Assembly (NCBI GenBank): GCA_017558505.1
Contig: JAFYUM010000013.1
Span: 1-64,000 of the forward strand
Reading direction: 5' to 3'
DNA length: 64,000 bases
Origin: Ruminococcus sp.
GTDB lineage: Bacteria > Bacillota > Clostridia > Oscillospirales > Ruminococcaceae
Shown: piece by piece, positions 17,276-27,216 of the stretch
Layout: each line of letters begins with the position of its first letter
Position numbering within the stretch: the first letter of the stretch is position 1
Program-made: the position numbers and the translations under genes
Notes under the pieces: generated by a model
What the model was told of the DNA's origin: nothing
The model's input: only the letters and a program-made list of their open reading frames with translations
Database searches by the model: none

Positions 17276-18468
17276 ATCTCGTCCTCCACGCTGTCGCAGT
17301 CAACTACAACAACCTTGCAAATTTTCTTTTCCTTAGCGTACTCACGTACTGATTCAATATCGGTAAACAGTGCATTCTCTACGATAAAGCCCTGTTCACG
17401 AAGTTCTCTTGCTTGCTTGATAGCAGCAGCCTCAAAGCCTTCCTCAGCAAATACAATAACATCTGGAGCAGGCTCAGAGGGAAGAATTCCGTTTTTCTCA
17501 ATTACCTTTGAAATGGCATTTACATTTACAGCAAAACCGATAGCAGGAATATCATAGCCGAAATCAGCAATAAGCTTATCGTATCTTCCGCCTGTAACAA
17601 CCTCGTCACCGTGACCTTTAAGGTAGCCCTTAATAATAAGACCGGTGTAGTAGTCGGTTTTGTTTACAAGTCCAAGGTCAACTGTAATATTGCCCTCGCT
17701 GCCGTAAACCTCAGCAATATCGCAGTAGATTTCACGGAGTTCATCAAGTATACGCTTTACATTTTCATCGGGAATAAGTTCCTCAGCCTTTTCAAATACC
17801 TCAACTCCGCCGAAAAGTGTGGGGAGTTTCTTCAAAGCGGCTGTAATGCTGTTGTTTCCGAATGTATCAAGGAAATCATTGAGTGCAGGGAAATTCTTAT
17901 TCTGAATAAGCTTTCTGATGTAATTCTTATCCTTCTCATCAGCTTCAAGGCGGTCAACAAGGCACTTGAATACACCGATATGACCAAGTTCAAGTGAAAA
18001 TTCCAGACCGAATGCGTTAAGCGCATCAACAGCGGCAGAAATTACTTCAAGGTCAGCCATTTTCATTTCAGAACCGATAAGCTCAATACCAGCCTGAACA
18101 GTTTCGTCGCTTCTGCCCTTTAACAGGGATTCGTTGCGGTAAATTGTCTGATTGTAGCAAAGCTTCAATGGCAATTCAGCATCACGAAGTCTTGTAGCCA
18201 CAACTCTCGCAATAGGCATTGTAGATTCGGGACGCATTACAATAAGTCTGCCCTTGCTGTCAGTCAGCTTATAGAGGTTTTCCTGTGGAAAATAGCGGGA
18301 TTTCATATTGAATACATCGAAAAATTCAAGTCCGGGGGTAATAATTTCGCTGTATCCTCTGCTCTTGAAAAGCTTTAACAGCGTATCTTCAATTGTTCTT
18401 CTGACAACGCTCTCACCGAAAAGCAGATCCTTTGTGCCCTCGGGAGTTATAAGATCATAGTTTTTCAT
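17272..18468 (-). CDS. hisZ: ATP phosphoribosyltransferase regulatory subunit
   Basis: 398 aa paralog of histidyl-tRNA synthetase that binds short HisG and gives it activity and histidine control. The class II synthetase core is seen (TPEGTKDLL, motif 2-like FKLCYNQTIYRN region and GGRYDKLIADFG). Context next to short hisG and first place in the his operon argue for HisZ rather than HisS. Promoter at 18521-18549 and an AAGGAG just upstream of the start support this 5' end. Confidence 0.93.
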   Translation of the reverse strand: MKNYDLITPEGTKDLLFGESVVRRTIEDTLLKLFKSRGYSEIITPGLEFFDVFNMKSRYFPQENLYKLTDSKGRLIVMRPESTMPIARVVATRLRDAELPLKLCYNQTIYRNESLLKGRSDETVQAGIELIGSEMKMADLEVISAAVDALNAFGLEFSLELGHIGVFKCLVDRLEADEKDKNYIRKLIQNKNFPALNDFLDTFGNNSITAALKKLPTLFGGVEVFEKAEELIPDENVKRILDELREIYCDIAEVYGSEGNITVDLGLVNKTDYYTGLIIKGYLKGHGDEVVTGGRYDKLIADFGYDIPAIGFAVNVNAISKVIEKNGILPSEPAPDVIVFAEEGFEAAAIKQARELREQGFIVENALFTDIESVREYAKEKKICKVVVVDCDSVEDEI

Positions 18469-18520
18469 AAAAAACTCCTTCTATATCAGTTTGTTTACTT
18501 TAGTGTGCTAACATGATAAT

Positions 18521-18549
18521 ATGATACCACAATATTATAATAAAGTCAA
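18521..18549 (-). promoter_or_regulatory. Promoter of the his operon
   Basis: On the minus strand TTGACT (18544-18549) and TATCAT (18521-18526) are separated by 17 bp. It sits immediately after the polC stop codon at 18551, with no terminator between polC and this promoter, so some read-through from the pyrH-polC operon is expected. The leader is only about 45 nt, too short for a T-box. Confidence 0.75.
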
Positions 18550-18550
18550 G

Positions 18551-21500
18551 TTAAAAGAAACTCATTTGTGTAGATTCGGGTAAATCACCAAAAGCTCCTA
18601 TACTTTTGAGCATATCTATTGTGGTCTTTGACACACCGCTCATCTGCTGGAACTCCTCAATAGAGATAAACCCGCCTGCCTGTGCCGCTTCATAAAGTCC
18701 ACGTGCGGCATTTTCACCGACTCCCGACATTGCAGCAAAGGGAATACGCAGTTTTCCGTCCTCTATGAGATAGTCAACAGCGTGGGATTTGAAAAGATTT
18801 ATAGGCAGGAATTCATACCCTCTTGACATCATTTCATTTGTAATCAACAGAATATCGTATAAGTCGCTTTCCTTTTTTGAACGGTCATTACCAAGTTCTT
18901 TCAATTCCACAATCCTTGCACGCACAGCGTCAATGCCCTTTGTGGCAAGTTCAGCGTCGAAGTCCTCTCCACGTACAGAGAAATAGGTGGAATAGTACTC
19001 CAAGGGCTTATAAAGCTTGAACCAGCCCAGCTTCATTGCGGCTATAACGTATGCAGCAGCGTGAGCCTTAGGGAACATATACTTGATTTTCAGACAGCTT
19101 TCAATGTACCATTCGGGAACATTGTGACTTTTCAGCATTTCTATAATTTCAGGGGTAAACTGCTTTGAAGCCTTACCCTTTCGAGTCCACTCCATAATCT
19201 GGAAAGCCATTTTCGGCTCAACATCCTTATAAAGCAGATATGTCATAATACTGTCACGGGTACCGATAACCTCGGAAATTGTACAGGTACCGTTTTCAAT
19301 TAAATCCTTTGCATTTCCAAGCCATACGTCTGTACCGTGAGAAAGTCCCGAAATCTGCAAAAAGTCGCTGAATCGTGACGGTTTGGCATCAAGAAGCATA
19401 CCGATTGTGAAATTCGTACCCATTTCGGGTATGCCAAGACTTCCTGTCTTGCAGTAAATTTCTTCCTCTGTAACTCCGAGAACGGAGCAGTCGGTACACA
19501 TCTGAATTACCTTTTCGTCATATGCAGGGATATTTTTTATTTCAAGTCCTGTCAAGTCCTCTAAATGCTTGTACAGAGTCGGTACAACGTGGCCAAGCTC
19601 GTCGAGTTTCAGAATTGTATCGTGGAGTGAGTTGAAGTCAAAGTGAGTTGTAATAACCTCGGAGTCAGCAGAATCCGCAGGGTGCTGGACTGGTGTGAAA
19701 TCGTACACCTCATAATCAGATGGCACAACAACCATTCCGCCCGGATGCTGTCCTGTGGTACGCTTAATTCCTGTACAGCCGATAGAAAGTCGTGTAAGCT
19801 CCGAGTTATTGAGGTTTATGCCGTTTTCCTCGCAGTATTTCTTTACATAGCCGAATGCCGTCTTATCTGCAACGGCTGAAATTGTTCCCGCCTTGAACAC
19901 ATTTGACTTACCGAACAGCTTTTCCGTGTATCTGTGGGCATAGAACTGATATTCACCGGAGAAATTAAGGTCAATATCGGGAGCTTTATCACCGTCAAAG
20001 CCAAGGAATGTTTCAAAGGGGATATCATGTCCCTCACGAAGCATATCAGTTCCGCATTTGGGGCATTTTTTCGCAGGCAGGTCAAATCCCGAACCGCATT
20101 TACCGTCAAGGATAAATTCGCTGAATTTACAATCTGCATTTGGGCAGATGTAATGGGGGGGCAAAGGGTTAACCTCGGAAATTCCAGCCATAGAGGCAAC
20201 AAATGACGAACCGACAGAGCCTCGTGAGCCTACGAGATAGCCGTTTTCAACAGAGTTCCACACAAGTTTCTGAGCAATGATATAAAGCACCGAGAAACCG
20301 TGCTTTATAATTGAGGACAGCTCTCTGTCAAGTCGCTTTTCAACAAGTTCAGGCAAGGGATTGCCGTAAATTTCATATGCCTTTTCATGAGTAATTCGTA
20401 CAAGGTCTTCCTCCGCACCGTCAATGGTAGGGGTAAAAGTTCCCTTTGGAATCGGGCGGACAACTTCAACCATATCCGCAATGGCATTTGTGTTTGTGAT
20501 TACAACCTCTTTCGCTTTATCTTCGCCAAGATACGCAAACTCTTTCATCATTTCCTCTGTTGTGCGGAAATAGAGCATTGCCTGATTTTCAGCATCCTTG
20601 AAGCCCATGCTTGCAAGGATAATTTTACGGTAAATTGCGTCCTTGCGGTCAATGAAATGAACATCGCAGGTAGCACATACGGGGATATTCAGCTTTTCGC
20701 CCAAGTCGATTATATAGCGGTTGAAATCACGCAAATCCTCCTCATCGGAGGCAACTCCCTCACGTACCATAAACTCGTTATTGCACAGGGGTTGGATTTC
20801 AAGATAATCGTAAAATCTTGCCAGTTCCTCGATTTTCTCCTGCGGCTTTTTTTCAAGCATAGCCTGAAAAAGTTCTCCTGCTTCACAGGCACTTCCGAAA
20901 ATAAGTCCCTCACGATGTTCCATAAGTACTGATTTCGGAATAAGCGGCTTTTTGTAGAAATATTCGAGGTTGCTTATGGAAACAAGGCGGTAGAGATTTT
21001 TCAAGCCTGCCTGATTTCGCACAAGAATAATCTGGTGATACGATTTCAGCTTTTTAACGTCAATTTCGCTGACAATTTCATTAATTTGCCCTAAATTTGT
21101 AAATCCCTTTTTAGTTTTAAGGCGATTTATGAGTTCAATATAAATCTTTGACAGAATAAGTGCATCTTCATCTGCACGATGATGCTCAAAGCTGCCAAGC
21201 TTCAAAGCCTTTGCCACGTTATTCAGCCTGTGTCGTCCAAGTTCGGGCAGCATAGCCTGACAGAAAATCAGCGTATCAAGCCAGTTATATTCAAAGTTTA
21301 TATTATGCCTTTGCAGAACTTCATTTATCATCGTAATATCGAAGTTTGCATTATGGGCAACAAGTATGGGATTGTCACCGCAGAATTCCATAAATTTCCG
21401 TACTGCCTCATCCTCTGTGGGAGCATTGGCAACGGTTTCATCGGTAATTCCTGTCAGTTCAGTTATATTTTCGGGAATGTGCATACCCGGATTTACATAG

Positions 21501-22885
21501 GTTTCAAAGGTATCCACATTCTGCAAATTCTTGACCTTAACAGCGGCAATGCTTGTCAATCTGTCATTTTTAAAGCTCAATCCCGTTGTTTCAACATCAA
21601 AAATAATTATTTCATCGTTGAAATCACGGTTATCTGGCTTTTTCAGAATAAGCTGACGGTCAATATCATTTACTACATATGCCTCCATACCGTAAATGAC
21701 CTTGAAATTCTTGGGCATATTATACATACAGTCGGGGAATGCCTGTACACAGCCGTGGTCGGTAATCGCCATAGCCTGATGTCCCCATTCCGCTGCCCTT
21801 GAAATAAGCTTTACAGGGTCGGTTACAGCGTCCATTGCCGACATATTGCTGTGGCAATGAAGTTCAACACGCTTTTCGGGGTAGTTATCCATTTCGGGAA
21901 TTCTCTTGACCTTTATAATGGAATTTGCAAGAATACATATATCCCTTGCGTATTCGTCATAGTCGATTTTTCCCGATACAAGGAGGGTTACTCCCGATTT
22001 TATACCGCTGAGAGTATCAAGATACTCTTTTTCCTCCGCCTTGATAAAGCATTTTATAAGCAATGAACCGCTATAATCGGTAATGCTGAATGTTGCAACA
22101 TTCTTGCCGTTTCTCAGTTCCTTGATTTCCTTTGCAAATACGTCACCGACTACTGTAACCTTTGTTCCAAGGCTCTGTACAGCCTCGCCTATCGGTCGTG
22201 GAGTTTCACGTATTGCTTTACCGTAAAGAATTGAAGCGGATTCACGATCAAAAACAAGATCGGCAATTGTGTTGTCTATACACTGACTCGGAACAGCAGC
22301 CGCAGCCGCTTCGGAATGAAGCTCCTCCGCCGTTTTTTCTGGTATAAGCTGCTCGCTGTAATCGGGCAGTTCAGCCGCAGCTTTTTCTATTATTTCATCA
22401 TATTCATCAGTAGTAACAGCATCTGCACCGTCAAGATTTACGTTCATACTCAATCCGAACTGATTGTATATCAGCTGGGAAAGCTCACGTTTAAAGCCAC
22501 ATTTTGCAAGTATATCATTTCCGCCATGTTTCAGGGTAATGTTTATTTCATTTTCCTTTACATCAATGTCTGCGTCATTGAGAAATCCGTTTACAACAGA
22601 TACCTGTCGTTTCAGCCGTTCTATCAGATCGGGCATACAGGACGGTGCAAAAAGTTCCTTTGGATAACGTGGGTTGAGACTTGCGGATTCAAGCTCCAGA
22701 GCCTTTGTAACAGACGCATTAAATGCCGATATATCGGAATAAGGCACAATACAGCCATATTCCGCAAAGAAGCTGAAATTTTTCAGGTCATCGGAATATG
22801 TCAGCTTGTAAATCCGTCCCGCCCGCACACTATCAGGAATATCGGGACAGAATTCCTTTAAAAATTCAGATAGATTTATATCCAT
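18551..22885 (-). CDS. polC: DNA polymerase III alpha subunit, PolC type
   Basis: 1444 aa, the Gram-positive replicative polymerase with built-in proofreading. After an N-terminal region, an OB-fold lies near 240-325, a PHP domain begins at about 339 (ELHCHSNMSAMD) and is split by an epsilon-like 3'-5' exonuclease from about 425 (IIIFDVETTGL). The palm has PDIDLNFSG near 970, and the C-terminal GIKRTTGQHPGG and thumb/finger segments follow. Length agrees with the family (about 1440). Its start overlaps the ispG stop by one base. It is the last gene of the pyrH-polC operon. Confidence 0.97.
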   Translation of the reverse strand: MDINLSEFLKEFCPDIPDSVRAGRIYKLTYSDDLKNFSFFAEYGCIVPYSDISAFNASVTKALELESASLNPRYPKELFAPSCMPDLIERLKRQVSVVNGFLNDADIDVKENEINITLKHGGNDILAKCGFKRELSQLIYNQFGLSMNVNLDGADAVTTDEYDEIIEKAAAELPDYSEQLIPEKTAEELHSEAAAAAVPSQCIDNTIADLVFDRESASILYGKAIRETPRPIGEAVQSLGTKVTVVGDVFAKEIKELRNGKNVATFSITDYSGSLLIKCFIKAEEKEYLDTLSGIKSGVTLLVSGKIDYDEYARDICILANSIIKVKRIPEMDNYPEKRVELHCHSNMSAMDAVTDPVKLISRAAEWGHQAMAITDHGCVQAFPDCMYNMPKNFKVIYGMEAYVVNDIDRQLILKKPDNRDFNDEIIIFDVETTGLSFKNDRLTSIAAVKVKNLQNVDTFETYVNPGMHIPENITELTGITDETVANAPTEDEAVRKFMEFCGDNPILVAHNANFDITMINEVLQRHNINFEYNWLDTLIFCQAMLPELGRHRLNNVAKALKLGSFEHHRADEDALILSKIYIELINRLKTKKGFTNLGQINEIVSEIDVKKLKSYHQIILVRNQAGLKNLYRLVSISNLEYFYKKPLIPKSVLMEHREGLIFGSACEAGELFQAMLEKKPQEKIEELARFYDYLEIQPLCNNEFMVREGVASDEEDLRDFNRYIIDLGEKLNIPVCATCDVHFIDRKDAIYRKIILASMGFKDAENQAMLYFRTTEEMMKEFAYLGEDKAKEVVITNTNAIADMVEVVRPIPKGTFTPTIDGAEEDLVRITHEKAYEIYGNPLPELVEKRLDRELSSIIKHGFSVLYIIAQKLVWNSVENGYLVGSRGSVGSSFVASMAGISEVNPLPPHYICPNADCKFSEFILDGKCGSGFDLPAKKCPKCGTDMLREGHDIPFETFLGFDGDKAPDIDLNFSGEYQFYAHRYTEKLFGKSNVFKAGTISAVADKTAFGYVKKYCEENGINLNNSELTRLSIGCTGIKRTTGQHPGGMVVVPSDYEVYDFTPVQHPADSADSEVITTHFDFNSLHDTILKLDELGHVVPTLYKHLEDLTGLEIKNIPAYDEKVIQMCTDCSVLGVTEEEIYCKTGSLGIPEMGTNFTIGMLLDAKPSRFSDFLQISGLSHGTDVWLGNAKDLIENGTCTISEVIGTRDSIMTYLLYKDVEPKMAFQIMEWTRKGKASKQFTPEIIEMLKSHNVPEWYIESCLKIKYMFPKAHAAAYVIAAMKLGWFKLYKPLEYYSTYFSVRGEDFDAELATKGIDAVRARIVELKELGNDRSKKESDLYDILLITNEMMSRGYEFLPINLFKSHAVDYLIEDGKLRIPFAAMSGVGENAARGLYEAAQAGGFISIEEFQQMSGVSKTTIDMLKSIGAFGDLPESTQMSFF

Positions 22886-23922
22886 TAAAGTTTTTCAACC
22901 TCCGCAAGAAGTTCGGAAACGATTTCCTCCTCCCTGATTTTACGCTGTGTACCGTCTTTTTTGAAGATTACAGCACAGCCGTCACCACCTGCAATTCCTA
23001 TGTCAGCTTCACGTGCTTCACCAGGGCCATTTACAACACAGCCCATAACGGCTACTGTTATATCTTTTTCTGAATCTGCAAGTGCCGCTTCAACCTTTTT
23101 AGCCGTTCCGATAAGGTCAATTCTCGTTCTGCCGCAGGTGGGACAGCTTACAATTGTAACACCCTTACGCTTTCCGATACATTTGAGAATATCCTTTGCC
23201 GCCGCAATTTCCTTCACAGGCTCATCGGTAAGTGATACACGGATTGTTTCACCGATTCCGTCACAGAGAAGTGAACCGATGCCGATTGCGGATTTTATAA
23301 GTCCCATTCGCTCTGTTCCAGCTTCGGTAACTCCAAGATGAAGGGGATAACAGCACTTCTCAGCGGCTAAACGGTATGAAGCAAGCATACGGTTTACATC
23401 AGAGGATTTTATGGAAATTACAATATCATCAAAGTCAAAACGCTCTAAAAGTGCGGCATGGTTCAGCGCACTTTCAACAAGGGCTTCGGGTGTAGGAGAG
23501 CCGTATTTCGCTAAAAGCTCCTTTTCAAGAGAGCCTGAATTAACGCCTATACGGATTGGCAGATTTCTTGCACGGCAAGCGTCAACAACTGCCTTTACTC
23601 TGTCAAGTCCGCCGATATTTCCTGGATTTATACGGATTTTATCGACGCCTGCCGCCGCTGCTTCAATTGCAAGGCGATAATCGAAATGAATATCGGCTAC
23701 AAGGGGAATATTCACCGCTTCCTTAATGGCAGGAATAAGCTTTACCGCCTCCATATCGGGAATTGCGGCACGTACTATTTCACATCCTGCCTTTTCAAGC
23801 TCCACAGCCTGTTTTACGCTGCCCTCAATATCGTCTGAACGGACATTGAGCATTGACTGTATGTAGATATGATTTCCATCAAGAACACAGTTCCCGACTT
23901 TTACAGCTTTGACATTTCTCAT
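22885..23922 (-). CDS. ispG: 4-hydroxy-3-methylbut-2-enyl diphosphate synthase
   Basis: 345 aa [4Fe-4S] enzyme of the MEP isoprenoid pathway. IQSMLNVRSDDIE, LVADIHFDYRLA, INPGNIG and the cluster-binding CPTCGRTRIDL plus VMGCVVNGPGEA are the family blocks. The start at 23922 has AAGGAG upstream; the frame remains open for 18 more codons but these are not expected. It lies two genes from dxr, an earlier step of the same pathway. Confidence 0.96.
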   Translation of the reverse strand: MRNVKAVKVGNCVLDGNHIYIQSMLNVRSDDIEGSVKQAVELEKAGCEIVRAAIPDMEAVKLIPAIKEAVNIPLVADIHFDYRLAIEAAAAGVDKIRINPGNIGGLDRVKAVVDACRARNLPIRIGVNSGSLEKELLAKYGSPTPEALVESALNHAALLERFDFDDIVISIKSSDVNRMLASYRLAAEKCCYPLHLGVTEAGTERMGLIKSAIGIGSLLCDGIGETIRVSLTDEPVKEIAAAKDILKCIGKRKGVTIVSCPTCGRTRIDLIGTAKKVEAALADSEKDITVAVMGCVVNGPGEAREADIGIAGGDGCAVIFKKDGTQRKIREEEIVSELLAEVEKL

Positions 23923-23985
23923 AAAATCTACTCCTTTTTTCAGATATGCCGCACAAAGCATTGCTCTGTACGGCATAAATTTGTG

Positions 23986-25044
23986 TTATTTCTCAAATAA
24001 ACGCATAATATCGTTGAATGTGGCAAATATCATTATACCAAACAGGAGAACCATTCCTGCAAGATGTACATATCCCTCATGTTCAGGCTTTATGGGCTTT
24101 CGTCTGATAAGCTCTATAAAGCAGAACAGCAGACGACCACCGTCAAGTCCGGGAACGGGAAGAAGATTAAATATACCAAGATTTATTGTTATAAGGGACA
24201 TCATATAAAACAGATTGAATATTGCATCCTCAGTGGATTCCGCCTGTTCCGTTGTTTCACTTATTGTTGAAACAACTCCCACAGGACCTGAAACCTGATC
24301 CTTGCTTACCTGCCCTGTAACAAGATATTTCAGCGATAATCCCACAATATGACTCATAGAAGCGAATGTCTGTCCCGAATATTTAAGAACACTGACGGGA
24401 GTTTTGTCAAGGTAGACAAGTCCGAAATCCATTTTATCCCCTGTCTGGGTATTTGTAAACTTCACTCCGTCAAGTCTGATTTTTTCCCCGTTACGCTTTA
24501 CAACAAGGTCGTGGTCAGTATCTGTTGCATCGAGCATAAGCATAAAATTCAAATCAAGAACGCTGTATATTTTTGTATTATCAACCTCAACTATTATATC
24601 ATCGTGGCGGAGTCCCGAATGATAGCTTTCTGCATAATATGTCTTTGAACCGTCGTCATTCTTTACACCTGCAAAACCAAGTATCTGCGTTGTGGGAATG
24701 TCAGTCATCATACATACCATTATTACAATTGAAATAATGCCAAGTACGAAATTCATTGTCGCACCTGCGACAAGAACAATCATTCTTTTCCAGAGTTTTG
24801 CGTTGCGGAAGCTTCTCGGATCATCTCCCGATGTGTCCTCACCCTCCATAGCACAATATCCGCCTACGGGAAGAAGCCGCAGTGAATACATGGTTTCACC
24901 TATCTGCTTCTGAACGATTTTTGGGCCCATTCCTACAGCAAACTCAAGTACCTTTATACCGCTGAGCTTTGCACATATAAAATGACCGAATTCGTGAACT
25001 GTTACAATAAGTCCGAATATCAATAATGCGATTACTATACCCAT
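23986..25044 (-). CDS. rseP: Site-2 protease family RIP metalloprotease
   Basis: 352 aa intramembrane zinc protease. The first helix carries HEFGH at 17-21 (Zn ligands and catalytic Glu), and near 310 NLLPVPGLDGGRL provides the third Zn ligand. A PDZ domain lies between the second and third membrane segments. Such proteases release membrane-bound anti-sigma factors or clear signal peptides. It sits in the usual Firmicute cluster with dxr, cdsA and uppS. Confidence 0.95.
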   Translation of the reverse strand: MGIVIALLIFGLIVTVHEFGHFICAKLSGIKVLEFAVGMGPKIVQKQIGETMYSLRLLPVGGYCAMEGEDTSGDDPRSFRNAKLWKRMIVLVAGATMNFVLGIISIVIMVCMMTDIPTTQILGFAGVKNDDGSKTYYAESYHSGLRHDDIIVEVDNTKIYSVLDLNFMLMLDATDTDHDLVVKRNGEKIRLDGVKFTNTQTGDKMDFGLVYLDKTPVSVLKYSGQTFASMSHIVGLSLKYLVTGQVSKDQVSGPVGVVSTISETTEQAESTEDAIFNLFYMMSLITINLGIFNLLPVPGLDGGRLLFCFIELIRRKPIKPEHEGYVHLAGMVLLFGIMIFATFNDIMRLFEK

Positions 25045-25067
25045 ATTTATCCTTTCAATTTACCTCG

Positions 25068-26210
25068 TTATCCGATAATATCTCTTACATATTCTCTTGC
25101 AGCCTTATCAGCGGCAGTAACATCTTCGTAGCATTTTATTTCGGTATAAGGGAATTTATCAAGCACAGAAGAAACTATCTCACCTATCTGCACAAACTGA
25201 ATTTCATCGTTGAGGAATGCTTTTACAGCCTCCTCATTGGCTGAATTCACAAGGCAGGGATATGCTCCTCCTCTTGAAATAGCTTCAATTGCGGCACTGA
25301 GGCACTTGAATGTCTTGTAGTCAGGCTCTGCAAATGTAAGCGTTCCGTAATCCGTGAGGGAAAGCTGTTTTGTAGGACATTCTACTCTTTCGGGATAAAG
25401 TAGAGAATACTGTATGGGGATTTTCATATCAGGTACGCCAAGCTGTGCAATTACCGCAAAATCCTTGTATTCAACAGCAGAATGTATAACACTCTGACGA
25501 TGAACAACAATATCAATCTGCTCCGGTTCAAGGTCAAATAGCCACTTCGCTTCAATAAATTCAAGTCCCTTATTCATAAGGGTTGCGGAATCAATTGTAA
25601 TCTTGTTTCCCATATCCCAGTTCGGATGCTTCAGAGCGTCAGCCTTTGTGACATTTTTCAGCTGTTCGTAGGAATAGCCGTAAAAAGGTCCTCCCGAAGC
25701 TGTCAGGATAATCTTGTTTACCTGCTGAGGATTATTACCTTGCAAACACTGGAATATAGCTGAATGCTCGCTATCAACGGGATAGATCTTTACTCCCTTT
25801 TCCTTTGCAAGGGAGGTTACAAGAGCACCTCCTGCAACAAGTGTTTCCTTGTTGGCAAGAGCAACGTCCTTACCCGCATTAATTGCGGTAAGAGTCGGCA
25901 GAAGTCCGACCATTCCCACAACGGAATTGAGAACAATGTCGTTTTCTTCAAGAGAAGCAATATGACACAAGCCCTCCATTCCGCAAAGTACGGTAATATC
26001 TGTATCTGCAAGACGGCTTTTAAGCTCCTCATATTTATCTTCTCTGAAAATTCCAACATATTTCGGGCGATATTTCCTCGCCTGTTCCTCCAGCATATCA
26101 ATACTGCTGTGGGCAGCTATGGCTATAATTTCAAGTCCATGCTTTTCACAGACCTCAATTGACTGCGTGCCGATAGAACCTGTTGAACCTAAAATCGAAA
26201 CCCTTTTCAT
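25068..26210 (-). CDS. dxr: 1-deoxy-D-xylulose 5-phosphate reductoisomerase
   Basis: 380 aa. First committed step of the MEP pathway: DXP to MEP with NADPH. SILGSTGSIGTQ is the NADPH-binding loop, ANKETLVAGG and PVDSEHSAIFQC hold the metal and substrate ligands, and LTASGGPF with HPNWDMGNKITIDSATLMNKG are signature blocks. Full length. Confidence 0.97.
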   Translation of the reverse strand: MKRVSILGSTGSIGTQSIEVCEKHGLEIIAIAAHSSIDMLEEQARKYRPKYVGIFREDKYEELKSRLADTDITVLCGMEGLCHIASLEENDIVLNSVVGMVGLLPTLTAINAGKDVALANKETLVAGGALVTSLAKEKGVKIYPVDSEHSAIFQCLQGNNPQQVNKIILTASGGPFYGYSYEQLKNVTKADALKHPNWDMGNKITIDSATLMNKGLEFIEAKWLFDLEPEQIDIVVHRQSVIHSAVEYKDFAVIAQLGVPDMKIPIQYSLLYPERVECPTKQLSLTDYGTLTFAEPDYKTFKCLSAAIEAISRGGAYPCLVNSANEEAVKAFLNDEIQFVQIGEIVSSVLDKFPYTEIKCYEDVTAADKAAREYVRDIIG

Positions 26211-26286
26211 TATATATTATTACTCCTTTGTATAGAGATAAACAATTCATACAGAAAACTATATGAAAATTTATTCCATAAAATAC

Positions 26287-26310
26287 GAAAGGCAACCATA
26301 GTCGCCTTTC
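26287..26310 (-). other. Hairpin between cdsA and dxr
   Basis: GAAAGGC pairs with GCCTTTC across a 10-nt loop in the 109-base gap. On the minus strand it is followed by a short T-containing stretch rather than a proper T run, so at most it is a weak attenuator or processing site. Confidence 0.35.
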
Positions 26311-26319
26311 ATACATTCT

Positions 26320-27216
26320 TTATAATATGTTTAAATTATTAGCTATGGTTATAAGACAATAGAATGTAGGCAGAACAAAAAGTACGCTGTCGAAACGATC
26401 CATAAGTCCGCCATGTCCGGGCATAATCTTTCCGTAATCCTTGAAGCCTATCTGACGCTTTATCATAGAAGCGGAAAGATCGCCTACAGTACCGATAACT
26501 GCACAGAGAAGACCTGTAACGGCTACCGCAATATAACTGCCAATATCGTCTTTCATCGGGTATCTCGCAATCATATTGTTATATACCGCAAAACAAGCAA
26601 CAAAAACAACAGCTGTGGAAATCATACCTCCGATAAAGCCCTCAATAGTCTTTTTCGGACTTATTTCAGGACAAAGCTTATGCTTTCCTATTGCAACTCC
26701 TGTAAAATATGCGCCTGAATCAGCAATCCACGCTCCGCAAAGTCCAAGAACAAGGAAAAATACACCGTGCTGGATATTTTCTCTGTCGATACGCACCATT
26801 GTACTCATAGCATTCGGTACGAAAATCATTGCGGCAAGTGCAAAAAACACCTGTTCATAACGGATTTTTTTATGCTGATTAAGCCAGATTACAAAAATTC
26901 CCATTGAACACAAAAGTGCAACGCCAAAGAGAATCAAACCACGATTTTCTCTGTACTGCGCATATGTGAGAGGCGAATCAATAAAATTGTAATTGAGGCT
27001 GTACACAACAGGAACTGTAATTCCATAAGCCATAACCGAAACAAGTATAGGGATACTCTTTTCAAGTTTTACAGCGCGTAAAAGCTCATACAACATAATT
27101 ACGATAATGCCTGACGTTACAAAAGGCAGAACAAAGGTGTCATGCAGAATCAGCATTGTTATCATTATTACTAATCCCACAGCGGCTGAAATAAGACGAG
27201 TCCGCAAATCAAACAC
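26320..27216 (-). CDS. cdsA: Phosphatidate cytidylyltransferase
   Basis: 298 aa polytopic membrane enzyme making CDP-diacylglycerol for phospholipid synthesis. About seven hydrophobic segments are seen. The C-terminal signature SASMIKRQIGFKDYGKIMPGHGGLMDRFDS includes the metal-binding Asp residues. Its start overlaps the uppS stop by 8 bases, showing coupling. Confidence 0.95.
   Translation of the reverse strand: MFDLRTRLISAAVGLVIMITMLILHDTFVLPFVTSGIIVIMLYELLRAVKLEKSIPILVSVMAYGITVPVVYSLNYNFIDSPLTYAQYRENRGLILFGVALLCSMGIFVIWLNQHKKIRYEQVFFALAAMIFVPNAMSTMVRIDRENIQHGVFFLVLGLCGAWIADSGAYFTGVAIGKHKLCPEISPKKTIEGFIGGMISTAVVFVACFAVYNNMIARYPMKDDIGSYIAVAVTGLLCAVIGTVGDLSASMIKRQIGFKDYGKIMPGHGGLMDRFDSVLFVLPTFYCLITIANNLNIL

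Noticed and set aside
17272-18468. Histidyl-tRNA synthetase (hisS)
   Set aside because: The position ahead of a short-form hisG and the divergent C-terminal part fit the regulatory paralog HisZ.
18469-18550. Possible histidine T-box leader before hisZ
   Set aside because: The leader is only about 45 nt after the promoter, with no T-box motif or terminator hairpin.
20387-22861. Several long + strand frames (180-207 codons) within the polC region
   Set aside because: They are shadows of polC: Cys/Phe/Ile-rich products without ribosome sites and fully inside a well-conserved gene.
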